64,000 nt of DNA from an uncultured Oligella sp. (GTDB lineage Bacteria > Pseudomonadota > Gammaproteobacteria > Burkholderiales > Burkholderiaceae_B). Shown piece after piece: positions 7,549-16,890 of the stretch; the first letter of the stretch is position 1, and every line of letters starts with the position of its first letter. The DNA lies in the NCBI GenBank assembly GCA_947632105.1, contig CANROD010000004.1, positions 1 through 64,000 on the forward strand. The letters are read 5' to 3'. The notes beneath the pieces were generated by a model. That model was not told the DNA's origin, did not search any database, and saw only the letters and a list, made by a program, of their open reading frames with translations. A program made the translations under genes and the position numbers.

Positions 7549-8787
7549 ATGCGCATTTTACACACTTCTGACTGGCATCTAGGCCGTTCCCTCCTTGGCA
7601 AAAGACGATATCCGGAATTTTCTCAATTTCTCGACTGGATGTTGCAAACCATTGAGGAGCAACAAATCGAGGTACTGATTATCGCCGGTGATGTGTTTGA
7701 CACAACCACACCTAGTGTCACCGCTCAGGATCAGTATTACAACTTTTTAGCGAAAGCTGCTACCAAACCATCTTGTCAGCATATCGTAGTAATTGGTGGT
7801 AATCACGACTCCGCAAGCTTTTTAAATGCACCTGGTGCTATTTTAAAAAGCTTGAATGTCCACGTCGTTGGTCAGGCCTGTGAAGATGTCAACGACGAGG
7901 TATTGGTACTTCAAAACAACCAAGGCGAGGTGGGGTTAATCGTCTGCGCAGTACCCTATTTAAGCGATAGAGATATCCGTCGCTATATCCCGCTTGAAAG
8001 TTTAGAGGATAAAGACCAACGCATTATTGAAGCTCACCAGCTGCATTATCAAGCCGTGGCTGAGCATGCCAACACCTTGGCAACCCAATACAATGTACCG
8101 ATGGTAGCGACAGGCCATTTATTTATGACCGGCGGTCTCACCAATGAAGGTGACGGCGTACGTGATTTATATGTTGGTACTTTAGGGCAGTTAAAAACTG
8201 ATTTGTTTAGCCCTGACTTTAACTATGTAGCCTTAGGCCACATCCATCAAAACCAAAAGGTTGGCGGATTCAATCACATTCGATATAGCGGCAGCCCTTT
8301 AGCAATGTGCTTTGCTGAAATAACGCGCCCTAAAATTGTCTTGGTCATCGACTTTAATGAACGTCATGAGGCTGAGGTGAAAGAGCTCGAAGTGCCTAGG
8401 TTCCAACGACTGGACAAAATCTCCGGTAATCTAAACTCCTTACTCTCCCAACTGAAAGCGTTAAAAGCTCTCAATGAGTCTATTTGGCTAGAGGTCACTT
8501 TTGACAGTGAAGAGCTACAACCCAACCTACGCGCTATGTTGATGGATTGTATCCAAGACTCCGAGATAGAAATTTTAAAACTGATTAACCACCAACGCCA
8601 CGGTCAGCACCTCCAAAGTGACGGTGCGATCGAAAACCTCAAGGAATTAACCGTTGAAGAGGTATTTAAGCGCCTACTTGAGCGCCAAAATATTCCTGAG
8701 GAACAACGAGGTGAGTTAATAAAAACTTATCAAGAAGCATTATTTAGACTAAATCAAGAACAAGAAAACACAACAGAAACGCTATGA
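7549..8787 (+). CDS. sbcD: Exonuclease SbcCD, nuclease subunit SbcD (Mre11 homologue)
   Basis: A 412-residue calcineurin-like metallophosphoesterase. The metal-binding motifs are in order: TSDWHLGRS, IAGDVFDT, GGNHDS, VATGHLF and ALGHIHQNQ. The C-terminal portion (from about residue 290) is the capping domain. With SbcC it opens DNA hairpins and trims protein-blocked double-strand ends, acting as ATP-dependent double-strand exonuclease and single-strand endonuclease. Its stop overlaps the sbcC start by four bases, indicating translational coupling. Confidence 0.96.
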   Translation: MRILHTSDWHLGRSLLGKRRYPEFSQFLDWMLQTIEEQQIEVLIIAGDVFDTTTPSVTAQDQYYNFLAKAATKPSCQHIVVIGGNHDSASFLNAPGAILKSLNVHVVGQACEDVNDEVLVLQNNQGEVGLIVCAVPYLSDRDIRRYIPLESLEDKDQRIIEAHQLHYQAVAEHANTLATQYNVPMVATGHLFMTGGLTNEGDGVRDLYVGTLGQLKTDLFSPDFNYVALGHIHQNQKVGGFNHIRYSGSPLAMCFAEITRPKIVLVIDFNERHEAEVKELEVPRFQRLDKISGNLNSLLSQLKALKALNESIWLEVTFDSEELQPNLRAMLMDCIQDSEIEILKLINHQRHGQHLQSDGAIENLKELTVEEVFKRLLERQNIPEEQRGELIKTYQEALFRLNQEQENTTETL

Positions 8788-11700
8788 AATTATTAGAGCT
8801 ACGTTTTAAAAACCTCAACTCTCTTGAAGGAGAATGGTTAATTGACTTTACTCATCCTGAGTATGAGCAAAATGGTATTTTTGCCATCTCCGGCCCTACT
8901 GGTGCTGGCAAAACCACTCTCTTAGATGCTATTTGCCTAGCGCTCTTCGGCTGTACACCAAGATTAGAGATAATTTCTCAATCACAAAATGAGATTATGT
9001 CGAAGCAACATGGAGAGTGCTTCACCGAGCTTAAATTTCAAACAAGCAGCGGTGTTTATAGCGCTCATTGGAGCCAACGCAAAGCACACAATCGTCCTGA
9101 CGGTAAGTTACAGCAGGTTAAGCGTGAGCTATTTGATGTCAATTCAGGAAAACTACTCTCAAGCCGTCTTAGTGAGATAAATCAACTAGTCACTCAAGTC
9201 ACTGGACTAGATTTTCAACGCTTTACTCGTACCGTTTTACTGGCTCAAGGTCGTTTTGCCGACTTCTTAAACGCGAAAGAAGAAGAGCGCTCACCAATTC
9301 TTGAGCAAATTACCGGCACTGAGATTTATAGCGACATTTCGATTAAAGTACACGAAATCAAAAATAAAGAAGAGAAAAAATTAACTGAGCTAACGATTGC
9401 AGTTAATGGCATTAACCTATTAAAAGCCGAGGAAGTTGATCAACTAACAAACTCTCTCACCGTTCTTGAACAGCAACTCAGTACCATTAATGAGCAACAA
9501 AAAGAAACTGCTATACTCATCAAATGGTGGGAGGACTCACTGCAGGCCCAGCGTTCTCAAGAAAAACTCAATGTTGAACTAACTCAATGCCGACAGGCTG
9601 TGCAAGACTTTGCTCCGCAAGCACAAGCATTGATATTGGCCAATAGAACCTTACCCTTGATTAAACTCCATACCGAACTTAACGGCTTACGGAGCAACCT
9701 TAAAAGCAATCAAGAAGCACTGACTAAATTCACTCCTCAATTAGCCACAGCGACTAAAACTCTCAAGCTCAAAGAGTCTGAGTTAATCGAGGTAGCGAGC
9801 CATAAAAACAAAGCTAGTCAATTACTAGAGGACCAAAGAACCACCTTTAATCAAGTACGTGAATTGGACGCAACTATTGCTCAAGAGAAAAAGCTACAAA
9901 CGCAAGAAACCGAACGTTTAAAGAACCTCACTCAGCGCTTAAGCAATAGCTCAGAAGAGCTTGCAAACCACCGCACTCGTCATGGAGAAATAACAGAACT
10001 AGTGAAGCAACTCAGCCAACGTATTCTCGTTCAAGGCTATAGTTTAGGGAGTCTAACCCAACGCTCACTAGAACAATACGCTAGCTCAGAGGAAATTGAT
10101 AAGCTCTTTACAGTTCTCAAAGACACACATGAAATTAATAAGCTCACTCAGCTAATTGATAGCTCAAAGAATAATCTACGCGATTTAGAAGCTATCGCTG
10201 ATGAAACTCAGCGCTACTGTGACAAAAACTCAAGACTGAACAAGCACCAAGCGACAATTAAGCAATACCACGATGAAATTAATCAGCTCATTGTCAAACG
10301 CTCTAAATTAGAGCAAGAGCTCAGAATCCATGAAGCTAAAGTGGCGCAGCATGAGGCTGAATACAAACTAGCAGCGGCGATTAAATCACTTGAAGAGCAC
10401 CGTCATGATTTGGAGGATGGTAGCCCATGCCCCCTTTGTGGCGCATTAGAGCATCCATTACTCAAGGGCGAGTTTAATTCACCCAACATTTCAGAACACG
10501 ACTTAGAAGAAAGTAAAAAAACTGAAAAAGCAGTTTTAATGATGCTAAATGACAATGCTCGACAGGTTGCTCATCTCGACGCCGGCGCCAAGGCAACTGA
10601 GAAACAACTTACTGAGGATGCGACAGAACTAGCTAATTTATTAAGCAGAATTGAAGCTAAGCACGAACTATTGGTGAATACCTTTGGCTCGAGCCTTGCA
10701 ATTGAAACCACCACTGATTTAAAAAATGTACTAGATAAGCAACAAATCTCACCTGCTGCTTTTAAAACCCAAGCGCAACGCCAACTAGAGCAAATCAAGC
10801 GACTCGAAAAAGAACGCAATGTGAGAGAAAAGGCTCAGCATTGGAGTAACAAAATGAGTGTTGGCTTTGAAGGTTTAAAAGCCAACATCAGTAACCTTAA
10901 AGCGCAAATCAAATCGTATCAAGAAGACGCTCAGACGTTGCAAGATGAGACTCAAAAACGACAACATCTGCTCAAAACCTCAATTGAATCTCGTCAAACG
11001 CTGTTTGCTTGCAAGGATCCAAATAAGGAAGAAGAAAAACTCAATCGTAAACTTAAAGAGCTGGAAGCGTTGTTTGAAGAAAAAAACAAAGCACGACAAG
11101 AAGCTGATAGTGCCCATATCAGACTAAGCCAACACCTCAAAAGCATTCAAGAAAACGTTGCTGCATTTGAGGTTCAATTAAATACAATTGAACCTCAATT
11201 TAACCTACAACTTGAAAAGCAACAATTTGATAGTGAGAACAGCTTCTTGGCCGCTTGTATTGATGAGGATGAGCGACTTAATTTGGATCGAAGACAGCGC
11301 CGGTTAGCAGAGCGTCAGAGTACGCTCACAGAGCAACTACAACACGTCGAAGACAATTTACAAAGCCTAGCTCAACAGCAACCTGAAGTACCTAAAGCGT
11401 TGAATCTCTGTCGCTCAGAGCTCGAATCGCTCGAAGCAGAAAAGGCCAAACTTAATGCGTTCAAGGGTAGAGACCAAGAAAGGCTTAATACACACCTTGA
11501 GGCGGCTGCACGAGTAGCTGAACAAAATAAACTCATCGGCATCCAAGAAAAAGAGACCAACCGTTGGCGCATGCTGCATGATCTGATCGGCTCAGCGGAT
11601 GGTAAAAAATATCGTAACTTTGCCCAAAACTTAACCTTTGAGCTCGTCCTGCACTATGCCAACGTACAGTTAAAGCAAATGAGTGATCGCTACTCACTAC

Positions 11701-12080
11701 GTATAGAGAAGACTATCAATAGTAAATTAGAACTAACAGTAGAGGACCACTATCAAGGCGGTGAAATTCGTTCGATTAAGAACCTCTCCGGCGGTGAAAG
11801 CTTTATTGTCAGTTTAGCCTTAGCGCTAGGGCTATCACAAATTGTATCCGGTAATATGCAGCTACAATCACTATTTTTAGATGAGGGCTTTGGTACCTTA
11901 GATGAGGACAGTTTAGACATTGCCTTGAGCTCTTTATCTAACTTACAACTAAGCGGTAAAACCATCGGCATTATTTCTCATGTGATCGCCTTAAAAGAAA
12001 GAATCAGTACCCAAATACGAGTTATCCCGATGAGTGGTGGACGTAGCCGTCTAGAGGGGCCTGGTTTATGTGCTATATGA
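8784..12080 (+). CDS. sbcC: Exonuclease SbcCD, ATPase subunit SbcC (Rad50 homologue)
   Basis: A 1098-residue SMC-like ATPase. Walker A is GPTGAGKTT near residue 40. Two long Gln/Glu/Leu-rich coiled-coil arms flank a zinc-hook motif CPLC at about residue 549 (GSPCPLCGALEHP), which dimerises complexes through a shared zinc. The C-terminal ATPase half has the signature NLSGGESF, Walker B LFLDEGFGTLD and an H-loop ISHV. Length is in the range of other SbcC proteins. It is the second gene of the sbcDC pair and is followed 23 bases later by the NAD(P)H-hydrate dehydratase gene, possibly in the same transcript. Confidence 0.96.
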   Translation: MKLLELRFKNLNSLEGEWLIDFTHPEYEQNGIFAISGPTGAGKTTLLDAICLALFGCTPRLEIISQSQNEIMSKQHGECFTELKFQTSSGVYSAHWSQRKAHNRPDGKLQQVKRELFDVNSGKLLSSRLSEINQLVTQVTGLDFQRFTRTVLLAQGRFADFLNAKEEERSPILEQITGTEIYSDISIKVHEIKNKEEKKLTELTIAVNGINLLKAEEVDQLTNSLTVLEQQLSTINEQQKETAILIKWWEDSLQAQRSQEKLNVELTQCRQAVQDFAPQAQALILANRTLPLIKLHTELNGLRSNLKSNQEALTKFTPQLATATKTLKLKESELIEVASHKNKASQLLEDQRTTFNQVRELDATIAQEKKLQTQETERLKNLTQRLSNSSEELANHRTRHGEITELVKQLSQRILVQGYSLGSLTQRSLEQYASSEEIDKLFTVLKDTHEINKLTQLIDSSKNNLRDLEAIADETQRYCDKNSRLNKHQATIKQYHDEINQLIVKRSKLEQELRIHEAKVAQHEAEYKLAAAIKSLEEHRHDLEDGSPCPLCGALEHPLLKGEFNSPNISEHDLEESKKTEKAVLMMLNDNARQVAHLDAGAKATEKQLTEDATELANLLSRIEAKHELLVNTFGSSLAIETTTDLKNVLDKQQISPAAFKTQAQRQLEQIKRLEKERNVREKAQHWSNKMSVGFEGLKANISNLKAQIKSYQEDAQTLQDETQKRQHLLKTSIESRQTLFACKDPNKEEEKLNRKLKELEALFEEKNKARQEADSAHIRLSQHLKSIQENVAAFEVQLNTIEPQFNLQLEKQQFDSENSFLAACIDEDERLNLDRRQRRLAERQSTLTEQLQHVEDNLQSLAQQQPEVPKALNLCRSELESLEAEKAKLNAFKGRDQERLNTHLEAAARVAEQNKLIGIQEKETNRWRMLHDLIGSADGKKYRNFAQNLTFELVLHYANVQLKQMSDRYSLRIEKTINSKLELTVEDHYQGGEIRSIKNLSGGESFIVSLALALGLSQIVSGNMQLQSLFLDEGFGTLDEDSLDIALSSLSNLQLSGKTIGIISHVIALKERISTQIRVIPMSGGRSRLEGPGLCAI

Positions 12081-12103
12081 TTTATATTTAGGGAGTTCTG
12101 ATA

Positions 12104-12994
12104 ATGAACCGTTATGAAATAAGCGATAACTTATTTGAAGAGTGGCTTAGCCATTGCCATCAGAACTTCCCTAGCCTCCTACTAGAGCGTGCATTAGATA
12201 GTCATAAAGGCAGCTTCGGCACCGTCGGTATCATCGGCAGCAGCCAAGGCATGAGTGGTGCCATTGTACTAGCCGGGACTGCTGCCCTACTCAATGGCTG
12301 CGGCAAGCTATGGCTTGGCTTTTGCCAAGACCAGCTACCGATACCTTATATTAATGATCGACCTGAGTTAATGTTGACGACTGCTCATAACCTACTTCAG
12401 CGTACAGACATTACTCACTGGGCTGCAGGCTGTGGCATGGGTGCCTCCACACCCTCTTACGAAATATTAAAAATTCTCTTGCAACAGGAAGTTCAAAAGC
12501 CCTTATTACTTGACGCTGATGCCTTAAACATACTCAGTATTCACCCTGAGCTTGCTGAGCTGCTATTAGCAAGAGCAATCCCCTCTATTCTCACACCTCA
12601 CCCAACAGAAGCAGCCCGTTTATTAGCCTGCAGCACCGATGAAATACAAACCAACAGAGAAGAATCCGCACTTGAACTCTCTGAAAAGTATTTTAGTCGG
12701 GTTGTACTAAAAGGCCACCAAACAATTATTGCCACCCCCGATGAAGAACTCGTCATTAATCAAAGCGGGAATCCTGGACTTGCTACCGCAGGAAGTGGCG
12801 ATGTATTGAGTGGCATGATTATTAGTCTATTAGCCCAAGGTCTATCAGCTGACGAAGCGGTAGCCGGTGGCGTTTGGTTGCATGGTGCGTCGGCTGATCT
12901 ACTAGCCCTTAATCAAATCGGTCCCATCGGCCTATGTAGTGGAGAATTAGCTGTCGCTGCCAGATTTTTACGTAATGCGTTAGTGTCAGCTTAG
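12104..12994 (+). CDS. nnrD: ADP-dependent (S)-NAD(P)H-hydrate dehydratase
   Basis: A 296-residue ribokinase-like protein corresponding to the C-terminal domain of E. coli YjeF/Nnr. It dehydrates damaged NAD(P)H hydrates back to NAD(P)H using ADP. Motifs: GTVGIIGSSQGMSGA at the N-terminus, LLDADALNI, LTPHPTEAARLL, and the anion-hole signature GLATAGSGDVLSGMI. The epimerase (NnrE) domain that is often fused in front is absent, so it must be encoded elsewhere or be missing. Shine-Dalgarno AGGGAG precedes the ATG. The 200 bases downstream hold the control region of the first TonB receptor. Confidence 0.9.
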   Translation: MNRYEISDNLFEEWLSHCHQNFPSLLLERALDSHKGSFGTVGIIGSSQGMSGAIVLAGTAALLNGCGKLWLGFCQDQLPIPYINDRPELMLTTAHNLLQRTDITHWAAGCGMGASTPSYEILKILLQQEVQKPLLLDADALNILSIHPELAELLLARAIPSILTPHPTEAARLLACSTDEIQTNREESALELSEKYFSRVVLKGHQTIIATPDEELVINQSGNPGLATAGSGDVLSGMIISLLAQGLSADEAVAGGVWLHGASADLLALNQIGPIGLCSGELAVAARFLRNALVSA

Positions 12995-13068
12995 GCAGAT
13001 ATTTAAGTCAATAGAAAAAAGATATCGTTCTAATAAATTTTACGGTAAAAAAACCACAAAACTAAAGC

Positions 13069-13087
13069 ATGATTGATAATCATTATT
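13069..13087 (+). promoter_or_regulatory. Fur-box-like sequence (upstream copy) before the first TonB receptor
   Basis: The core TGATAATCATTATT matches 14 of 19 positions of the GATAATGATAATCATTATC Fur consensus, counted by eye. It lies about 110 bases before the receptor start and suggests iron-dependent repression. Confidence 0.6.
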
Positions 13088-13134
13088 ACTCAAATGTTGC
13101 AATATGTTTTTTTGTGCGATATGCTTACACGCAA

Positions 13135-13153
13135 TTTAATGATATTCATTATC
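13135..13153 (+). promoter_or_regulatory. Fur-box-like sequence (start-proximal copy) before the first TonB receptor
   Basis: TTTAATGATATTCATTATC matches 16 of 19 Fur consensus positions by eye. It sits about 43 bases before the ATG, a position where bound Fur would block transcription or the polymerase binding site. Confidence 0.7.
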
Positions 13154-13195
13154 ATTTCTATTAGCTTTTATTTGTTATTTTTAAGAGATTTTTAA

Positions 13196-15271
13196 ATGTC
13201 CCCCAACTTTAAATTAAATCGTGTCGCGCTGGCAATTACCCTCGCAAGTACAGCAGCCACTTCAGCTTACGCTCAAAGCCTTGATATATCTAATGATGCA
13301 AACCAAGAAGTTGTCGAGTTAGATAATATCTTTGTCACTGCATCAGGTGTTGGTGTTAATGTTAATGACGCTCCTGCCAGTGTGAGTGTCATTACTAACC
13401 AAGAGTTATTGGACAGACCAGCTTCTACGATTGCTGATGCATTAGGCCGTTTACCAGGCGTCAGCGGCGGTTATACCTCAGTCGGTGCAGGTTCTAAAAT
13501 CAAATTCCGTGGTTTACCTGATAAATACACTCTCGTGCTAATTGACGGTAAGCGCATTGGTAACTCTTCCTTACTAGGCCACCGTCCTGATACCCTCGCT
13601 CAGGATTTAGGCGGTTTATCACCAGAAGATATCGAACGCATTGAAGTTGTGCGTGGTGCCATGTCTACTCTCTATGGTTCTGATGCCATGGGCGGTGTTG
13701 TTAACATCATCACGAAAAAAGTATCTCCAATTTGGACTGGCTCTGTTAGTAGTACTCTGGAAATACCTGACTCCGGTAGCAAGGGGGACACCTATATCAA
13801 TAGTTTCTCAGTGAGTGGCCCTATTGTCGATGGTCTAGGTATCCGTTTAGGTGGTAGTCACACTAAGCGTGAAGCGGATAGTTCTGCAGATGGTAACTCA
13901 GGTACTAAAAACCAATCACTCAATGGTAAATTGACTTGGGAAGCCAACCCAAATCACTCATTCTACTTAGAGGGTAAGTACGGAGAGCAAAAGTCTGATA
14001 ACTTAGCTAACAATCTGGCAGAAGATGAAGAGCTCATAAGTGAAGAATTTGCTCTAGGCACCATGAAAAACTACAACTTAGGCGTTGGTTATGATGGTCG
14101 TTTCGGTGATGTAAATACCAAGTTTGATCTTTACATGAATCGCTACAAAAATGAAAATGATAATGCAGATTCTGCATGGAGTGGTGCTGAATCTAAAGAG
14201 TACGTGGCCGATCTTAAAGTCGATATGCCACTCACTACCTTTGGCATTGATCAATTCGTAACCGCCGGTTTACAGTACAAAAAAGAAGAAGTATCTAACC
14301 CAAGTAATATCGGTAATATCGCTACCTTTATTCTAGAGGCTGGCGGCACACCTGTTCCAGTAGAACCTAATCCTGATGGCTGGGCATGGTCTATTTTCCT
14401 AGAGGATCAAATCTTCTTACGCGACAACTTGACATTAACCTTAGGTATCCGCGGTGACAAATCTGACGGTTATGATTTTAACGTCAGTCCACGTGCTTAT
14501 ATGGTTTATCACCCAACTGACTCTTGGACCCTCCGAGGAGGTGTATCTAAGGGCTACCGCGCACCTAACTTAAAAGAACGTTCACTAACATCTGGTACCT
14601 CATCTATGGGGATGGGTTGTAACTCACTAATCGCACTAGGTTACTCTGGTGGTGGTTGTGTCATGGTAGGCAACCCTGATCTTAAGCCTGAAGAAAGCGT
14701 GAACTATGAGTTTGGTCTTGGCTATGAGCACCCTCAAGGCTATGCTGCCGGTATTACTTGGTTCAAGAGCGACATTGACAATATGATGCAAAACGGTGTG
14801 TTAGGCAAATTCAATGGTGTTTGGTATACCCAGCAATACAATATTGAAAAAGGTGCTACTGAGGGTATTGAAGCTACCTTTAAGCTCCCAATTATTGATA
14901 GCTTAACCCTAAGCGGTAATGCCACTTATATGATCGAGAGTAAAAACAAAACCACTGGTGACCGTCTAACCATGGTCCCTAAGTGGACTGCCAATGCCAC
15001 CTTAGACTGGCAGGCAACTGAGAAGCTCTCTACTTTCCTTGCAGTACAGTACATTGGTAAGCAGTTGTACGAACCGCTTGCCCAGAACGCTACTAACAAC
15101 TTTGTTGAAAGTAATACTACCCTAGACGTTGGTATGAACTTCAACGTTAACAAAAACGTCACATTACGTGCTGGCGTTAGAAATCTTACCAACAATGTCG
15201 CTAAGACTGACGACGACTATGGTGACGGCAATGGCCGCGGCTACTACGCAGGCTTAACTGCGCGTTTCTAA
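13196..15271 (+). CDS. TonB-dependent siderophore receptor (FepA/CirA type), first copy
   Basis: A 691-residue outer-membrane receptor. A Sec signal peptide ends near AYA-Q (about residue 26). A TonB-box-like ELDNIFVTAS follows, then the plug domain with DAPASVSVIT, IKFRGLP, LIDGKR, and the end-of-plug motif EVVRGAMSTLYGSDAMGGVVNIITKK. The barrel ends in the Phe-terminated strand GLTARF, recognised by the BAM machinery. GNPDLKPEESVNYEFGL is the barrel motif of FepA-like receptors. Two Cys (MGMGC and GGGC) could close an extracellular loop. It probably imports a ferric siderophore, but the ligand cannot be read from the sequence. Two Fur-like boxes precede it and a terminator follows. Confidence 0.92.
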   Translation: MSPNFKLNRVALAITLASTAATSAYAQSLDISNDANQEVVELDNIFVTASGVGVNVNDAPASVSVITNQELLDRPASTIADALGRLPGVSGGYTSVGAGSKIKFRGLPDKYTLVLIDGKRIGNSSLLGHRPDTLAQDLGGLSPEDIERIEVVRGAMSTLYGSDAMGGVVNIITKKVSPIWTGSVSSTLEIPDSGSKGDTYINSFSVSGPIVDGLGIRLGGSHTKREADSSADGNSGTKNQSLNGKLTWEANPNHSFYLEGKYGEQKSDNLANNLAEDEELISEEFALGTMKNYNLGVGYDGRFGDVNTKFDLYMNRYKNENDNADSAWSGAESKEYVADLKVDMPLTTFGIDQFVTAGLQYKKEEVSNPSNIGNIATFILEAGGTPVPVEPNPDGWAWSIFLEDQIFLRDNLTLTLGIRGDKSDGYDFNVSPRAYMVYHPTDSWTLRGGVSKGYRAPNLKERSLTSGTSSMGMGCNSLIALGYSGGGCVMVGNPDLKPEESVNYEFGLGYEHPQGYAAGITWFKSDIDNMMQNGVLGKFNGVWYTQQYNIEKGATEGIEATFKLPIIDSLTLSGNATYMIESKNKTTGDRLTMVPKWTANATLDWQATEKLSTFLAVQYIGKQLYEPLAQNATNNFVESNTTLDVGMNFNVNKNVTLRAGVRNLTNNVAKTDDDYGDGNGRGYYAGLTARF

Positions 15272-15288
15272 CGCTTAAGGCATAACAT

Positions 15289-15322
15289 AAAAACCGTCGG
15301 TATCACTGCCGGCGGTTTTTTG
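15289..15322 (+). terminator. Rho-independent terminator after the first TonB receptor
   Basis: A GC-rich stem AACCGTCGG / CCGGCGGTT (one mismatch) with a short loop is followed by TTTTTTGCTTTT. It lies about 18 bases past the receptor stop, so the downstream methyltransferase depends on read-through or its own promoter. Confidence 0.8.
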
Positions 15323-15367
15323 CTTTTAAAAAACGATAAAATCATTCCATCATTTTCTGGAGTACTT

Positions 15368-16657
15368 ATGATTCGTCAAGACGGCTACGTTATCGACACA
15401 AGCTACCCCTTACACTTCTACAAAGAAATGCAGGTCAGTTGGCTTAATTATATTGCTAATACTCTTGGCTGTAGCGGCCCTGACTTTAGCTCACCCTACC
15501 GCTATCTTGAACTTGGTTGTGCGACCGGCATTAACCTATTAGTTGCTGCTGCCTGTAATCCTAAGGGTCACTTTGTTGGGGTGGATTTTAATGCAGAGCA
15601 TATTGCAGCTGCTGATACAGTTGCTCGCAAAGCTGGCCTCAAAAATGTTGAATTTATCCTCGCTTCCTTTGATGACTTTGCTGATAAGTACAAACAACCC
15701 TTTGATGTCATTGTCACGCACGGCGTATGGTCTTGGCTACCGCCTAAAGCACAAATGGGTATATTGCAAACCACCCATGCGCTCTTAAAGCCTCAAGGAC
15801 TACTATATCTACAGTATATGTGCTATCCCGGTGCTGCACGCTTAATTAATATTCAAAAAGTACTGCACGAGGTATCGCTACATAGCCCTGATAAAGGCTC
15901 TGTCGAAAGCATTAAAGAAGGGCTTGCCCTATTGCGCTACTTAGCCAACAACGGCGCTGGATTATTTATCGATAATCCAGAACTTGAAAAAGAACTAACC
16001 GCTTTAGAGGACATTAATCCTTCTTATCTAGCCCATGACTTTCTAACAGATTACTGGCGTCCGCAGCACTCAGCAGACGTGCACCGTATTTTGGCACAAA
16101 CAGGTGTCAGCTATATTGGTAGCGCTAACTGCTATGAAAATATGGATACTGTCTCCATCCCTGGCAATTTACAAGCATTAATCTCCAATACTCAACCCAA
16201 AGCGATGCAAGAAACATTACGCGATCAAGCCAGGCATCAAAATCAACGTGTAGATATTTTCCAGAAGCAACCACAAGCGCTTAGTGAGTCGGACTATGAG
16301 CGACGCATTAGTAATGTTGTCTACAAGGCAGTTATCAACTTGCCTAAAGCGGGTGAGGTACTATTTGAAACACCAATGGGTAACATCACCGGACCAGCAG
16401 AAATTTTTACACCACTCATTAACGCTTTAGCAAGCGGACCTAAATCATTTGCTGAATTACGCCAAATTGATATTTTCAAAAATGAACCAGGTCTACTACT
16501 ACAATCACTAAATATGCTCATGTGGGATGACTACATCCATCCTCTTCGCGCTGATGCAGAGACAGTCACCTTTCATTCAGAATTACAGGCATGGCTTGAT
16601 GAACAGGCTGTACCGCTTACTCTAGTACCTGAATGCGGTACTGCCGTTAGAAAGTAA
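15368..16657 (+). CDS. SAM-dependent methyltransferase with regulatory-type C-terminal region; possible outer-membrane-protein methyltransferase
   Basis: A 429-residue protein if started at the ATG MIRQDGYVIDTSYP, which has GGAG upstream; the track start at 15320 lies in the terminator. The N-terminal Rossmann domain has motif I YLELGCATGINLL (about residues 46-58), acidic GVDFNAEHI, and a motif-IV-like VTHGVWSWLP. The rest (about 200-429) matches the layout of the methyltransferase regulatory domain family, which includes rickettsial protein lysine methyltransferases that modify outer-membrane proteins. It is placed between two TonB receptors. Membership in a two-part methyltransferase family is well supported; that it methylates a receptor or another surface protein is inference. 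A small-molecule (siderophore) substrate is an alternative. Confidence 0.8.
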   Translation: MIRQDGYVIDTSYPLHFYKEMQVSWLNYIANTLGCSGPDFSSPYRYLELGCATGINLLVAAACNPKGHFVGVDFNAEHIAAADTVARKAGLKNVEFILASFDDFADKYKQPFDVIVTHGVWSWLPPKAQMGILQTTHALLKPQGLLYLQYMCYPGAARLINIQKVLHEVSLHSPDKGSVESIKEGLALLRYLANNGAGLFIDNPELEKELTALEDINPSYLAHDFLTDYWRPQHSADVHRILAQTGVSYIGSANCYENMDTVSIPGNLQALISNTQPKAMQETLRDQARHQNQRVDIFQKQPQALSESDYERRISNVVYKAVINLPKAGEVLFETPMGNITGPAEIFTPLINALASGPKSFAELRQIDIFKNEPGLLLQSLNMLMWDDYIHPLRADAETVTFHSELQAWLDEQAVPLTLVPECGTAVRK

Positions 16658-16670
16658 GTCTCCGTAATAA

Positions 16671-16710
16671 AATAAAGGCCACTGACCATTTTTCAATGGT
16701 CTTTATTTTC
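16671..16710 (+). terminator. Probable terminator after the methyltransferase
   Basis: The stem GACCAT / ATGGTC with a 6-base loop is followed by TTTATTTTC, and flanking AATAAAG / CTTTATT can extend it around a bulge. It starts 14 bases after the stop codon. Confidence 0.6.
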
Positions 16711-16818
16711 AATAAAAAGTCAATAAACTCAACTGAATCTTTGTTTAATTATTACTAAACAATTACTAAATTATTGCAACATATTTCTCTTTAATATATC
16801 CTAGCTCTCATAGTTAAT

Positions 16819-16837
16819 AATACTAATTCTCATTATT
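16819..16837 (+). promoter_or_regulatory. Weak Fur-box-like sequence before the second TonB receptor
   Basis: AATACTAATTCTCATTATT matches 13 of 19 Fur consensus positions by eye, about 54 bases before the ATG. The surrounding 150 bases are very AT-rich, which lowers the significance of the match. The equivalent position relative to the first receptor's box supports it. Confidence 0.45.
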
Positions 16838-16890
16838 ATTATAATTTAGTTTTATTTTATTTTATTTTTTTAAATATAGAGAACTCTAAA